Positions 46,747-56,641 of a DNA stretch of 64,000 nucleotides are shown here, one piece after another; within the stretch, counting starts at the first letter, position 1; each line of letters starts with the position of its first letter. This stretch comes from Demequina phytophila. Lineage in GTDB: Bacteria > Actinomycetota > Actinomycetes > Actinomycetales > Demequinaceae. The notes under the pieces were generated by a model. It was not told where the DNA came from and made no database searches. It saw nothing but the letters and a program-made list of their open reading frames with translations. Location of the stretch: NCBI RefSeq assembly GCF_000971135.1, contig NZ_BBLW01000007.1, forward strand, positions 124,001-188,000, in the 5' to 3' direction. A program made the translations under genes and the position numbers.

Positions 46747-47217
46747 CTAGCGTCGCGGGCGACGGCGCACGGAGCTCATCGCGACGTTGTCGTGCTTGAT
46801 GAAGAAGCCCAGGTCCTGGTAGAGGTGCAGGCCGGCGGGACTGGCGTGCAGCTCGACCACCTCGATGCCTCGCCGGTCGGTCTCCTCGAGCAGCGCCTCC
46901 ATGATGGCGCGCGCGTATCCCTTGCGCTGATGCTGGGGCGCGGTCGACACCCACTGGATGTAACCCATCTGGTGGGCGTCGGCACCGGGGCGCGCCAGCC
47001 GGGGCGCGACGTTGACCAGGCCGCACGCGGCGAGACCGCCCTCGGGCGCGTCGATCACCATGCCGAACAGGTCCTGGCCCAGGCGGTCCCGCACCATCCG
47101 CGTCGACTCGACCGCCCACGTGGGCGTGGGCTTCGCACCCACCGCCTTGTACATGAGCGCGCCGAGGTGGACGATCTCGGCCGCGTCCGCCGTGACCGCG
47201 GGCCGGACGTCGGTCAC
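46747..47217 (-). CDS. GNAT-family N-acetyltransferase
   Basis: The 156-residue single-domain GNAT shows the acetyl-CoA loop in VSTAPQHQRKGYARAIMEAL (Gln/Arg-x-x-Gly-x-Ala) and the late YQDLGFFIKHD strand. The substrate is unknown. The GTG start at 47217 lies one base after the stop of the upstream small membrane protein, so the two form an operon. Confidence 0.8.
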   Translation of the reverse strand: MTDVRPAVTADAAEIVHLGALMYKAVGAKPTPTWAVESTRMVRDRLGQDLFGMVIDAPEGGLAACGLVNVAPRLARPGADAHQMGYIQWVSTAPQHQRKGYARAIMEALLEETDRRGIEVVELHASPAGLHLYQDLGFFIKHDNVAMSSVRRRPRR

Positions 47218-47218
47218 C

Positions 47219-47560
47219 TCAGTGCCACGCGACGGCGACGACGACGTTGACGAGCGTCAGGCCGGTGACGACCCAGAACGGGGTGACGGGGTTCTCGCGC
47301 TTGCGCGTCGCCTCCGCCACGCCGGCGATCGCAAGCGCGATGAGCAGCTTGACGGCGATCTTCACGTGGTCCGGCTCGTGGTCGCTCGCGTACGCGACGC
47401 CGGTGAGCGCGAGCCCCGTGAGGATCTGCGCGCGGGCACCCCACACCATCAGCATCGTGATGCGCTTGGTCTGCGCCGTCAGCTGCTCGAGCGCCGGCCC
47501 CAGCAGCGCCGCGACGCCGACGAGGTGAAGGACCAGCAGGACGGTGCGCAGGACGCTCAT
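47219..47560 (-). CDS. Small four-helix membrane protein, 113 aa
   Basis: Four hydrophobic segments are evident, beginning VLRTVLLVLHLVGVAALLGP and ending FWVVTGLTLVNVVVAVAW, with a conserved-looking HLVGVAALLGPALEQLTAQ. It resembles small integral membrane proteins of the CopD/DUF2214-like type, but I would not assign one. GGAG precedes the ATG at 47560. It is co-transcribed with the GNAT gene. Confidence 0.65.
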   Translation of the reverse strand: MSVLRTVLLVLHLVGVAALLGPALEQLTAQTKRITMLMVWGARAQILTGLALTGVAYASDHEPDHVKIAVKLLIALAIAGVAEATRKRENPVTPFWVVTGLTLVNVVVAVAWH

Positions 47561-47694
47561 GGGGGGCTCCAAGGAGATCGGGACGGTCGGCACGATGCTA
47601 CTGCCTCACCCGGATGCCGCCGGAGCGCCACGGAACCCGCGCATCGTGCATCGACCAGGCGTGACCCGCCGCTTCGGCCTACCGTAAGAGTCCT

Positions 47695-49146
47695 ATGAAC
47701 GCGCTCGAGGAGTGGGTGGTGTCCGCCACCGACACGCTGTGGACCTGGCTGGTGCTGCCGCTCGTCGTGGTGCTCGCCGTGTACTTCACGGTCCGGTCCG
47801 GCGTGGTGCAGGTCCGGCTGCTGCCGCGAATGCTCAAAGTGCTCACGGATCGCACGCCCACAGACGCCGAGGGACGCCCCCAGTCGCTCTCGGCGTTCCA
47901 GGCGTTCACCGTGTCGGCGGCGTCGCGGGTGGGGATCGGCAACATCGCCGGCGTCGGCACCGCCATCGCGGTCGGCGGGCCGGGGGCCGTCGCGTGGATG
48001 TGGTTGATGGCGATCTTCGGCGCCGCCACCAGCTTCGTGGAGTCGACGCTCGCGCAGCTGTACAAGCACCGCGACGCCGAGGGCTTCCGCGGCGGCCCCG
48101 CGTACTACGTGCAGCGTGGCCTCGGGTCGCGCGGGCTCGGCGTGGTGCTCGCGATCGTGCTCATCCTCGCCGCGCCGTTCGCGGTGACGATGCTGCAGTC
48201 GTTCACGATCGCGGAGACGGTGACCGGATCGTTCGAGGACGGCGCGCCCGGCTGGGTGGGGCCCGCCGTCGCCACCGTCGTCGCGCTGCTCACCGCGGCC
48301 GTCATCTTCGGCGGCGCACACCGCATCGCACGGGTCACCGAGGCGGTCGTGCCCGCGATGGCGCTGCTGTACCTCGGCCTGGGCGTCGTCATCGTGATCC
48401 TTCACGTCGACGCCATCGGCCCGGTGCTCCGGGCGATCCTCGAGGACGCCGTGTCCGGCCAGGCGGTCGCGGGCGGGGCGCTCGGCACCGTGATCCTCAC
48501 CGGCGTCCAGCGGGGCATGTTCTCCAACGAGGCCGGATTCGGCACGGCGCCGAACGCGGCCGCGAGCGCCGCCACGACACACCCCGTCAAGCAGGGCCTG
48601 GTGCAGTCGCTCGGCGTCTACTTCGACACGTTGTTCGTGTGCTCGATCACCGCGTTCATCATCCTGGTGACCCGCCCGGACCTCGCGAGCGCGGAGCCGG
48701 GCGTGGCGATGACGCACGACGCGGTGGTCGGGTCCCTCGGGAGCTGGGCGGGCGTGCTGCTGTCCGTGATCGTGTTCCTCCTCGCCTTCAGCACCATCCT
48801 CGGCCTCAACTTCTACGGCGAGTCGAACATCGAGTACATCACCGAGCGGCGGCCCGTGCTGCTCGCCTATCGCGCCGTCGTGGTCGTCGTGGTGCTGGTC
48901 GGCGGCCTCGTGTCCGCCACCCTGGTGTGGTCGCTCGCGGACCTGCTGCTCGGGGTGCTCGCGCTGCTCAACCTGCTCGCGATCGCCCCCCTGTCCCGGC
49001 ACGTGTTCCGCCTGCTGAGGCACTACTCCGGCCAGGTGCGGTCAGGCAGGGACCCCGTCTTCACCAGGGACGCGCTGCCTGGGGTCGCCGGCATCGAGGC
49101 GTGGGAGGACGAGCAGTCCGTCACGGGCCTGCCCCGCGAAAGATAG
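47695..49146 (+). CDS. Alanine/glycine:cation symporter (AGCS family)
   Basis: The 483-residue transporter has the AGCS hallmarks: QAFTVSAASRVGIGNIAGVG near 63-82, GPGAVAWMWLMAIFGAATSFVEST and FSNEAGFGTAPNAAA. About 11 transmembrane helices are present. It would import alanine or glycine with Na+. No RBS lies before the ATG; TACCGT (47680-47685) is nine bases upstream, leaving a very short leader or none. Confidence 0.9.
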   Translation: MNALEEWVVSATDTLWTWLVLPLVVVLAVYFTVRSGVVQVRLLPRMLKVLTDRTPTDAEGRPQSLSAFQAFTVSAASRVGIGNIAGVGTAIAVGGPGAVAWMWLMAIFGAATSFVESTLAQLYKHRDAEGFRGGPAYYVQRGLGSRGLGVVLAIVLILAAPFAVTMLQSFTIAETVTGSFEDGAPGWVGPAVATVVALLTAAVIFGGAHRIARVTEAVVPAMALLYLGLGVVIVILHVDAIGPVLRAILEDAVSGQAVAGGALGTVILTGVQRGMFSNEAGFGTAPNAAASAATTHPVKQGLVQSLGVYFDTLFVCSITAFIILVTRPDLASAEPGVAMTHDAVVGSLGSWAGVLLSVIVFLLAFSTILGLNFYGESNIEYITERRPVLLAYRAVVVVVVLVGGLVSATLVWSLADLLLGVLALLNLLAIAPLSRHVFRLLRHYSGQVRSGRDPVFTRDALPGVAGIEAWEDEQSVTGLPRER

Positions 49147-49239
49147 GGCACCTGCCCGATGCACGAGCGGCGCGCTCGAGCGGAGACTCGAAGGTGTCGG
49201 CGCCCGGCTCCGAGGGCGCCACCACTCACGGGAGACGCC

Positions 49240-49443
49240 ATGGAAGACCTCAGCATCGCCGCACGCGGCGTCCGTGTGTCCAGCAGCCTCGACCAGCGGG
49301 TCGAGATGCGTCGCGCCCAGCTTGAGCGCCTCGGCGACGACGCCCCGTCGCCGCGGCGGCACCTCGCCCCGATCAAGGAATGGTTCACGCACCCCCTTCG
49401 CACGGCGCACCTCGCGCCCCGCCACCGGCCGCACGCGGCGTAG
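49240..49443 (+). CDS. Small basic hypothetical protein, 67 aa
   Basis: The product starts [22 protein letters not shown] and continues with a basic, Arg/His-rich sequence. GGGAGA precedes the ATG at a good distance, which supports it over the longer frame from 49159. It fills most of the 347 bp between the symporter and the LuxR gene. No family is recognised and codon bias alone cannot prove it. Confidence 0.45.
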   Translation: MEDLSIAARGVRVSSSLDQRVEMRRAQLERLGDDAPSPRRHLAPIKEWFTHPLRTAHLAPRHRPHAA

Positions 49444-49493
49444 TCGACCCCGTTCGCCTCGACGCGGGCCCGACGATCGGCAACGATGTCAGG

Positions 49494-52394
49494 GTGACCG
49501 CAGTATCGCGGCCCGCCGGCCTGGTGGGACGCGACGTGGAGCTCGCGGCGCTCGGGCGAGCGCTTGACGCGGGTGCCCGCGGCGAGCCCTCGGTGGTGAT
49601 CGTGCGGGGCGAGGCGGGCATCGGCAAGTCGCGGCTCGTTCGCGAGGCCGCGGCCCGCGCCCGCGCCAGGCCGGACGCGCTGGTCGTGACCGGAGTGTGC
49701 ATCGACCTCGGCACGGTCGGCTCGCCGTTCAGCGCGGTCCGACGGCCCCTGCAGGAGCTCGTCTCGGCCGTCGGACCCCCTCAGGCGGCGGCGGCCGTGC
49801 GGAGCCCCACGGCGGTCTCGACCCTCGCGCGCATCATCCCCGAGCTCGAGGACGTGAGCGACCCGCACGCCGCCCCTCCCGCAAACGGGGTCGACTTCGT
49901 CGCGGAGGCCGTCGAGAGGCTCCTCGACGGACTCTCCGCCCGCGCGCATGTGGTGGTGGTGCTCGAGGACGCCCATTGGGCCGATGCCGCGACACGGGCG
50001 CTGGTCCGCACCTTGGCGGCGACGCTCCGTGCCTCGCGGCTCACGCTCCTCCTCACCTACGACAGCGACGAGGTAGGCCGGGGTCACCCGCTCAGGGAGG
50101 TCGTGACGGAGCTCGAACGTCACCGCAGCGTGGAGGTGATCGAGCCCGCGCGCCTGTCACGCGCCGGGGTCGCGGCGCTCGCGCGGGAGCTCACGGGACA
50201 CGACTTGGATGGCGACGACGTCGAGGCGCTGCTCACCCGGTCCGAGGGGGTGCCGTTCTTCGTCGAGGAGCTGCTGGCGGCACCTGGGCCCGAGCTGAGC
50301 GGCAGCCTCCGCGACATCGTCCTGGCGCGCTACGACCGTCTCGGCGGCCCCGGACAGGCGGTCGCGCGCCTCGCCGCCGTCGCGGGCATGACGGTGCGCG
50401 AGGACGTGATCGATGCGGTGTGGGACGGTGATCGCTCCACCCTCACGGCCGGCCTTCGCGACGCCGTCGACCACGGCGTCCTCCTCCGGCACGGCGACGC
50501 GTTCACGTTCCACCACGCGCTGCTGCGCGAAGCGGTGTACGCCGAGATGCTCCCCCACGAGCGGATCGCGGCGCACCGCGCGCTCGCGGACGCCCTCGGG
50601 CGCGGATCGCGTGGGGACGATGCGTCCGTCGCCCACCACCGGCTCGCGGCGGGCGACCGTGAGCGCGCCTTCGACGCCGTGATCGCCGCGCGGGAGGCGG
50701 CCAGGCGCGCGTACGCGGTCGGCGCGGCGGCCCAGCTGGGCGAGGAGCTGCTGCGGCTCTGGCCCGACGTCGACGACCCTGAGGACCGGCTCGGCGGCAC
50801 CGCGCTCGCGCTGCGATGCGAGATCGCGGAGGACCTGTACGACTCCGGGGCGGCTCGCCTGGCCATGCGCGCCGTCGAGGCCGGCCTGGCCGACGCTCCG
50901 CAGGACCGGGTGGAGGAGCGTGCGCGACTGCACAGCCTTGCGGTGGTGCTCGCGACCGAGCACGAGGGGCTCGGCAGCGGCGCGGCGCACCTCGAGGCGC
51001 TGGAGGAGGCGCTGGCGCGATGCCCTGCCGACGCCGCCGCCCCGATGCGGGTGCGCGCCCTCGCGATGAGGGCCCTCGGGGAGTCGGGGCCCGCCGCATC
51101 GGCGACCACGGACGCGTGCGTCGCGCTCGCCGAGGGGACGGGCGATCCCGCGCTGATCGCCACGGCCCTCACGCGTCGCGCGTGGGTCCGCTCGCTCGCC
51201 GGTGACTTCGATGACGCGCTGCGCGAGGCACGCCGGGCGGCCGAGATCGATCGGGGTGGCATCCTGTGGGGCCGTTGCGCCGCCACCTCCGTCATCGACG
51301 TCCTGACCCGCCTCGGGCGCTACGGCGAGGCGGTGAGCGAGGGCGAGGTCGCGCTGCGGGACGCGATCGAGTCCGGGCTCGAGCGGCGCATCGGTGCGCC
51401 GATCATCGCGAACATCGCCGAGGCGCTGCTGCTCGCGGGCAAGGTCGATGACGCGCTGCCCCACCTGCGGCGCGCGGCCGCGCTGCTGCGCGGCGAGTCG
51501 CCACGGTGGGAGGTGTTCCTGGCCGACCTCGAGGCCGAGGCGCTGGTATGGGCGGATCGCCTCGACGAGGCGGACGCGGTGCTGGCGCCGGTGCGGCGCG
51601 CCGCGTCGACTGTCGACGCGGACCCGGAGGGCGCGTTCGGGACCGCCGCCGCGCTCGCGGATGCCGCGCTCGCGCGTGCCGAGGACACGGCCCCGGCCGG
51701 CGCTCGTCCGCTCGTGGCGGAGGCGCTCGCGGTCGTGGGCGCGATCCGCCATCCCGACGCGCTCGCGCAGGCACGCATGGAGCACGACCTGCTTCTCGCG
51801 ACCGCCCGCGCGATCGATGCCGCACGGCGCCGCCGCATGACGATCCCGGCGGGGCTCGTGGCCCGCACGCGCGAGATCGCGGACGCCATGAGCGCACACC
51901 CGGCCACCGCGCACGCGGCAGCGCTGACCGCGGCGTTGATCGCGGACCGGGACGAGGTGGACCGGTGGCGGGCCGCCGTCGCGGCGGCCGACGCCGGGCT
52001 CGCGCCGCTGAGGCGCGTCCACGAGGCGCACTACCGCCTTGCGTGCGCGCTCAAGCGGTCGGGACGGCGGCGCGAGGCGGATGCCGAGTTCGGCGGGGTG
52101 GTCGCGCGGGCACCCGCGGATGGTGCCGCGCTGCTCGCACGCTGGTCCGCACGGGCGCGCGGGCCCCAGATGACGGCGGGCGAGGGCGATGGCCCTCTCG
52201 CGGACCTCACCGGGAGGGAGGCTGAGGTGCTCGCGCTCGTGGCCGAGGGGCTCACCAATCCCGAGATCGGCGAGCGGCTGTTCATCTCACGCAAGACGGC
52301 GAGCGTGCATGTCTCCGCGATCCTCGCCAAGCTGGGTGCGGCCAACCGGACGGAGGCCGCGGCCCTCTTCACCGCGTCGTCAGCGCGCGCCTGA
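49494..52394 (+). CDS. Large ATP-binding LuxR-family regulator (LAL type)
   Basis: The 966-residue protein has an N-terminal AAA/STAND ATPase with Walker [10 protein letters not shown] near 38-46 and Walker [13 protein letters not shown] near 153-164. A long helical TPR-like middle follows, then a C-terminal LuxR helix-turn-helix ([20 protein letters not shown] and [17 protein letters not shown], from about 904). Such LAL/MalT-like proteins act as ATP-dependent activators of nearby or distant operons; the inducer is unknown. The GTG at 49494 places [11 protein letters not shown] near the N-terminus as in the family; its RBS is weak. A hairpin terminator follows. Confidence 0.85.
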   Translation: MTAVSRPAGLVGRDVELAALGRALDAGARGEPSVVIVRGEAGIGKSRLVREAAARARARPDALVVTGVCIDLGTVGSPFSAVRRPLQELVSAVGPPQAAAAVRSPTAVSTLARIIPELEDVSDPHAAPPANGVDFVAEAVERLLDGLSARAHVVVVLEDAHWADAATRALVRTLAATLRASRLTLLLTYDSDEVGRGHPLREVVTELERHRSVEVIEPARLSRAGVAALARELTGHDLDGDDVEALLTRSEGVPFFVEELLAAPGPELSGSLRDIVLARYDRLGGPGQAVARLAAVAGMTVREDVIDAVWDGDRSTLTAGLRDAVDHGVLLRHGDAFTFHHALLREAVYAEMLPHERIAAHRALADALGRGSRGDDASVAHHRLAAGDRERAFDAVIAAREAARRAYAVGAAAQLGEELLRLWPDVDDPEDRLGGTALALRCEIAEDLYDSGAARLAMRAVEAGLADAPQDRVEERARLHSLAVVLATEHEGLGSGAAHLEALEEALARCPADAAAPMRVRALAMRALGESGPAASATTDACVALAEGTGDPALIATALTRRAWVRSLAGDFDDALREARRAAEIDRGGILWGRCAATSVIDVLTRLGRYGEAVSEGEVALRDAIESGLERRIGAPIIANIAEALLLAGKVDDALPHLRRAAALLRGESPRWEVFLADLEAEALVWADRLDEADAVLAPVRRAASTVDADPEGAFGTAAALADAALARAEDTAPAGARPLVAEALAVVGAIRHPDALAQARMEHDLLLATARAIDAARRRRMTIPAGLVARTREIADAMSAHPATAHAAALTAALIADRDEVDRWRAAVAAADAGLAPLRRVHEAHYRLACALKRSGRRREADAEFGGVVARAPADGAALLARWSARARGPQMTAGEGDGPLADLTGREAEVLALVAEGLTNPEIGERLFISRKTASVHVSAILAKLGAANRTEAAALFTASSARA

Positions 52395-52399
52395 ACGGA

Positions 52400-52438
52400 G
52401 AGAGGCGCCCTCCCCCGCGGCGGGGAAGGGCGCCTCTC
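52400..52438. terminator. Bidirectional terminator between the LuxR gene and sigA
   Basis: GAGAGGCGCCC pairs with GGGCGCCTCTC, 11 perfect pairs, and an inner CCCCCGC/GGCGGGG extends the helix. It lies between two convergent stop codons. Confidence 0.8.
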
Positions 52439-52459
52439 GCGTCCGACAGGGACCGATGC

Positions 52460-53872
52460 TCAGTCGAGGTAGTCCCTCAGGACCTGCGAGCGCGACGGGT
52501 GACGCAGCTTCGACATGGTCTTGGACTCGATCTGGCGGATGCGCTCGCGCGTGACACCGAAGACGCGTCCGATCTCGTCGAGCGTCTTGGGCTGGCCGTC
52601 CGTGAGGCCGAAGCGCATGCCGACCACGCCGGCCTCGCGCTCGCTGAGCGTGTCCATGACCTTGCTCAGCTCCTCCTGGAGCAGCGTGAAGCCCACGGCG
52701 TCCGCGGGCACGACGGCCTCGGAGTCCTCGATGAGGTCGCCGAACTCGGAGTCGCCGTCCTCGCCCAGCGGGGTGTGGAGCGAGATGGGCTCGCGGCCGT
52801 ACTTCTGGACCTCGACCACCTTCTCAGGGGTCATGTCGAGCTCCTTGGCGAGCTCCTCCGGGGTGGGCTCGCGGCCCAGGTCCTGGAGCATCTGACGCTG
52901 CACGCGGGCGAGCTTGTTGATGACCTCGACCATGTGGACCGGGATGCGGATGGTGCGCGCCTGGTCCGCCATCGCGCGGGTGATGGCCTGACGGATCCAC
53001 CACGTCGCGTAGGTCGAGAACTTGTAGCCCTTGGTGTAGTCGAACTTCTCGACCGCGCGGATGAGACCGAGGTTGCCCTCCTGGATCAGGTCCAGGAACA
53101 GCATGCCGCGGCCCGTGTAGCGCTTGGCGAGCGAGACGACGAGGCGCAGGTTGGCCTCGAGCAGGTGGTTCTTGGCGTGACGGCCGTCGTTGGCGATCCA
53201 CTCGAGCTCGCGGCGCAGCTTGGGGGCCAGCTTCTCGCCCGAGCCCAGCTTCTCCTCCGCGAACAGGCCCGCCTCGATGCGCTTGGCGAGGTCGACCTCC
53301 TGCTCGGCGTTGAGAAGAGCGACCTTGCCGATCTGCTTGAGGTAGTCCTTCACCGGGTCGGCGGTCGCGCCGGCGGTCATGACCTGCTGGACGGGGGCGT
53401 CGTCGTCGCCGGTGCCGAGGACGAATCCGCGGCTGTCGGACTCCTCCTCCTTCTCGGCGGGCTTGGCGCCCTCGTCGGTGGAGTCGTCGGTGTCGAGGTC
53501 GGCGTCCTCGAGCTCGACCTCCTCGGCGTCCTCGTCCTCGGAGGCCTTCGCCTTGGCGGGAGCGGCCTTCGCGGTGGCCTTGGTCGCGCGCTTGGGTGCG
53601 GCCTTGCGTGCGGGCTTGGCGGTCGCCTCGGTGGTCTCCTCGACAGCCTCGTCGGCGGCCTTGGCGGCGCGCTTGGGTGCGGTCGTGGTGGAGGCCCCGG
53701 TGGACTTGGAAGCGGCTGCGGTAGTCGTGGCCTTCTCCTTCTCGGTTGAGCTGCCGACGGGCGGCAGTGAAGCGTGGGACGATGCGGGGGTTGCGGAAGC
53801 CGGACGACGGGCACCACCCGTCGGTACGACGACGGAACGACCGTCGGCGCGACCCGGCTGCTTCGGCGACAC
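52460..53872 (-). CDS. sigA: Principal RNA polymerase sigma factor
   Basis: The 470-residue product is a primary sigma-70. The first 170 residues are a Lys/Ala/Glu-rich unconserved region. Region 1.2 follows ([25 protein letters not shown]), then region 2 with [20 protein letters not shown] and [15 protein letters not shown], region 3, and region 4.2 with [18 protein letters not shown]. The full region 2.4 and 4.2 sequences mark the housekeeping factor. The GTG start is supported by GAGAGGG. In the 107-bp gap upstream a TACAAT hexamer (53942-53947, minus strand) is the best -10 candidate. A motif copy in the N-terminal region is read Ala-Ser-Ser-His. Confidence 0.93.
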   Translation of the reverse strand: MSPKQPGRADGRSVVVPTGGARRPASATPASSHASLPPVGSSTEKEKATTTAAASKSTGASTTTAPKRAAKAADEAVEETTEATAKPARKAAPKRATKATAKAAPAKAKASEDEDAEEVELEDADLDTDDSTDEGAKPAEKEEESDSRGFVLGTGDDDAPVQQVMTAGATADPVKDYLKQIGKVALLNAEQEVDLAKRIEAGLFAEEKLGSGEKLAPKLRRELEWIANDGRHAKNHLLEANLRLVVSLAKRYTGRGMLFLDLIQEGNLGLIRAVEKFDYTKGYKFSTYATWWIRQAITRAMADQARTIRIPVHMVEVINKLARVQRQMLQDLGREPTPEELAKELDMTPEKVVEVQKYGREPISLHTPLGEDGDSEFGDLIEDSEAVVPADAVGFTLLQEELSKVMDTLSEREAGVVGMRFGLTDGQPKTLDEIGRVFGVTRERIRQIESKTMSKLRHPSRSQVLRDYLD

Positions 53873-53979
53873 GGCTACCCTCTCGACCTGTCACGGAGTG
53901 GATGGTGAGGCCCCGCTGATCGCCTCGCGCAAATCCATTAAATTGTAACGCCCACCGCAAGCGAATCGTTCCGCGACAC

Positions 53980-54984
53980 TCACGCGGCCTCACCCTGCGG
54001 GTCCCGGCCGGCAGCGCCGATGAGAGCGAGCACGAGCAGCGCGAGACGATACCCGGGATCGTGATCGAGCGCGACCGCGCACCACGCGCGGGCGACTCCC
54101 GGCGACTCGTCCCACCATGCCATGACCGCGAGCGTGGCAGCGGCGGGCGCGCACAGGCGCCTTGGCGCGTGCTCGAGGATCGCCTCGAGCAGGCGTCGCG
54201 CGGCCTCCACTCGGGACGCCACGGGACTGTGCGACGGTCGCAGCCCGTCCCCGAGCGCCGCCGCGATGGCGGCGGAGTCCCGTCCCGCGAGCGCATCACG
54301 CACCGCGCGGCCGGAGCGCGGAAGGAGGGCGAGCAGCAGCGCGTCCCGGACGCGCACGTCGCCGAGCGCGGCCGCCAGCCGGCCGAGCGGAGCGGGCCCG
54401 TCCGCCCCGTGCGCGAGCGCGTCACGCCAGTGCGCGGCGCTCGCCTCGCGCCACGCCGCCTCTCCCTGATCGCGGCGAGCCTCCCACCGTCGCGCGGCTC
54501 GACCGACGAGCCGGCGCTCCGCGGCCGGCGCGCGTGAGGCACCCGGGTCCACGGCGTCGCCGGACGCCCGCGGCGGCCCCGAGGTCGCGGCGGGCACGGC
54601 GCGGCCGCCGGGCGGGCAGCACCGCGGGTCCTCGCAGCCCGGGTTGTAGTAGCGGCCGCCGCTCACCATCCATGCCTCGACGGCCGCGACGGTGTCCTCC
54701 AGCGCGTCGACCGCGGTCGCGAGCGCGAGGCACCCCCGGTCCTCGTCCTCCGTGTACGCGAGCACGACCGCGCGGCGGGCACCCTCGCGCATGGCGGCCC
54801 ATCCGAGGTCGTGAGCGGCCAGCGAAGCCTCGTCGTTGACCAGGTCCCACACGTCGAGGCGGAGGATCGCACCCACCTCCCCGCGTTCGCGGAGCAGCAC
54901 CGTCACCACGCTCTCGCGCGGTTCGAAGCCGAGCAGGGTGGGCAGCAGGGAGGCGAGCTCGCCGGGTCCGGTGATCACTGTCAT
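53980..54984 (-). CDS. DUF4192 domain protein
   Basis: The 334-residue protein matches DUF4192, an actinobacterial family of unknown function. The conserved start is GPGELASLLPTLLGFEPRESVVTVLL, followed by VVLAYTEDEDRG and GGRYYNPGCEDPRCCPPGG, whose cysteines could bind metal. The ATG at 54984 lies six bases after GGAG. It is upstream of sigA on the same strand, with the sigA promoter between them. Confidence 0.85.
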   Translation of the reverse strand: MTVITGPGELASLLPTLLGFEPRESVVTVLLRERGEVGAILRLDVWDLVNDEASLAAHDLGWAAMREGARRAVVLAYTEDEDRGCLALATAVDALEDTVAAVEAWMVSGGRYYNPGCEDPRCCPPGGRAVPAATSGPPRASGDAVDPGASRAPAAERRLVGRAARRWEARRDQGEAAWREASAAHWRDALAHGADGPAPLGRLAAALGDVRVRDALLLALLPRSGRAVRDALAGRDSAAIAAALGDGLRPSHSPVASRVEAARRLLEAILEHAPRRLCAPAAATLAVMAWWDESPGVARAWCAVALDHDPGYRLALLVLALIGAAGRDPQGEAA

Positions 54985-55097
54985 GGCTCCAGCGTCAGCG
55001 CGCGGTGCCGGCGCGGCACCGGCCGGCCCCACATCTGTGGACGACCCGCGCACGGGAGGGCACTGGGGACATCCGCCCCGACCCCTACGCTGATCGC

Positions 55098-56153
55098 ATG
55101 CACCCGACCGTCGAGGATCCCCGCGCCGCGATCGCCGATCACACCGCCCGCCTGCTCGCGTGGGCCGCCGCATCGATGGCGCCCGCGCGGGAGGCGGCGC
55201 GTGATATCGCCGAACGGCTCGCCGTCTCGTCGGAGGGCGGGAAGGCCTTCCGTGGGCGCCTGCTGCTCGCGACGTTCGACGCATGCTCCGGGACCGACAG
55301 CGACGCCGCCCTGGGCCTCGCCGCCTCGCTCGAGCTGTTCCAGACCGCGGCGCTCCTGCACGACGACGTGCTCGACGGCTCGGACACCCGTCGCGGGCGG
55401 CCCGCCGCGCACCGCGTGTTCGAGCACCAGCACCGTGCCGCGGGCTGGCACGGCGACCCGGAGGCGTACGGGCGAGCGGGCGCGATCCTTTCCGGGGACG
55501 TCGCGCTCATCGCGGCGCAGCGCGGCGCGACGCTGGCCGCGCGGCGCGTCGGCGACCTCGTCTCCGACCTCTTCGACGAGATGGCGGCCCTGGTGACCGC
55601 GGGCCAGCATCTCGACATGCGGGTCGCGGTGTCGCCGATGGACGATCTCGGGGCGCTCGAGTCGGACATCCGCACGATCATGCGCGCCAAGACCGCCTCC
55701 TACACCGCCGAGTTCCCGCTCGCGCTCGGCGCCGCTGCGGCGGGGGCGAGCCCCGCCACCGTGGCCAGGCTGCGCGCCGCGGGCATCCCTCTGGGACTCG
55801 CGTTCCAGCTCCGCGACGACGTCCTGGGCCTCACGGGCGCGTCGGAGGTCACCGGCAAGCCCGTGGGCGACGACCTGCGCGAGGGGAAGCGCACGCTGCT
55901 CGTCTGGCACGCCGTGGCGCACGGTTCCGCCGCGCAGCGCGACGCGGTGCTCGCGGTGCTCGGCAGGGCGGACGCCACCGCGGCGCAGATCGACGTCGCG
56001 GTCGAGGCGATCGCCGCTTCCGGCTCGCTCGAGGCGGTCGAGCGGCAGATCACGGCCCACGCGGCCACCGCGCGCAGCGCCCTCACCGAGGCGCTGGCGG
56101 ACGCGGATCCGGTGCTCGGCCTGATCGACGCGGCCGTGCACCGCAGCGCCTGA
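55098..56153 (+). CDS. Polyprenyl diphosphate synthase
   Basis: The 351-residue trans-prenyltransferase would elongate allylic diphosphates with isopentenyl diphosphate. The first Asp-rich motif is LLHDDVLDGSDTRRGRP near 90-106 (DDxxD). The second, LRDDVLGLTG near 238, has Gly in place of the last Asp. Product length (C15-C20 or longer) cannot be set from the sequence. A homologue (idsA2/Rv2173) lies beside the Rv2175c gene in M. tuberculosis. No RBS is present; TACGCT (55086-55091) lies six bases before the ATG, suggesting a leaderless mRNA. Confidence 0.88.
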   Translation: MHPTVEDPRAAIADHTARLLAWAAASMAPAREAARDIAERLAVSSEGGKAFRGRLLLATFDACSGTDSDAALGLAASLELFQTAALLHDDVLDGSDTRRGRPAAHRVFEHQHRAAGWHGDPEAYGRAGAILSGDVALIAAQRGATLAARRVGDLVSDLFDEMAALVTAGQHLDMRVAVSPMDDLGALESDIRTIMRAKTASYTAEFPLALGAAAAGASPATVARLRAAGIPLGLAFQLRDDVLGLTGASEVTGKPVGDDLREGKRTLLVWHAVAHGSAAQRDAVLAVLGRADATAAQIDVAVEAIAASGSLEAVERQITAHAATARSALTEALADADPVLGLIDAAVHRSA

Positions 56154-56177
56154 CCGCCGCCGGGACCGCCCGCGCGG

Positions 56178-56528
56178 CTACAGCAGGGTCTGCGCGATCC
56201 GGCGCACGTGCGCCCGACGGCCCTCGCGCAACGCGTCGAGCGGGCTCATGCCCAGCTCGGGCTCGTCGGTCATCAGCCAGTCGGCGCACTCCGCGTCGTC
56301 CATGCCCGCGTCCCGCAGCAGCGTGAGCGTGCCGTGAAGGGTGTGGACGATCTCGGGTCCCCGCTCGCCGTCGACGATCACGCCGGCCGGGATCTGCAGG
56401 GTCTGCCGCTCGCCGCGGCGCACGGCGAGGAGCTGCCCCTCGCGGAGCATCTCCCTCACCTTGCTCGCCGTGGTGGCGAGGCGGTCGGCGAAGTCGGGCA
56501 CGGTGAGCCAGGCGGCGTCGTCGGTCAT
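56178..56528 (-). CDS. Rv2175c-like DNA-binding protein
   Basis: The 116-residue protein matches the Rv2175c family: an N-terminal winged helix-turn-helix (WLTVPDFADRLATTASKVREML, then GQLLAVRRGERQTLQIP) and a C-terminal helical part with DWLMTDEPELGMSPLDALREGRR. Rv2175c is a known substrate of the kinase PknL in M. tuberculosis. Here the PASTA kinase is 1.5 kb away, so the functional link may be conserved. TACCCT lies six bases before the ATG; GGAG is also there. Confidence 0.85.
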   Translation of the reverse strand: MTDDAAWLTVPDFADRLATTASKVREMLREGQLLAVRRGERQTLQIPAGVIVDGERGPEIVHTLHGTLTLLRDAGMDDAECADWLMTDEPELGMSPLDALREGRRAHVRRIAQTLL

Positions 56529-56587
56529 GGCTCCAGGGTACTGAGAACCGCGACCACCCTTGCGACCGGGGCGGACCGCGGGTTACG

Positions 56588-56611
56588 GTCACATTTGTCA
56601 CATGTGTCACA
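56588..56611 (+). promoter_or_regulatory. Triple GTCACA direct repeat, possible MtrA site
   Basis: GTCACA occurs at 56588, 56597 and 56606 with a 9-bp period, preceded by GTTACG (56582). Direct repeats of GTCACA-like hexamers are the described recognition pattern of the actinobacterial response regulator MtrA, which controls peptidoglycan hydrolase genes. The site is 31 bases before a LysM-transglycosylase gene. Confidence 0.5.
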
Positions 56612-56641
56612 TCATCCCCATCCCTCACATCGGAGGCACCC

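Noticed and set aside
49159-49239. Longer start (ATG 49159) for the small basic protein
   Set aside because: It has no RBS and adds only an Arg/Pro-rich stretch; the ATG at 49240 has GGGAGA at normal spacing.
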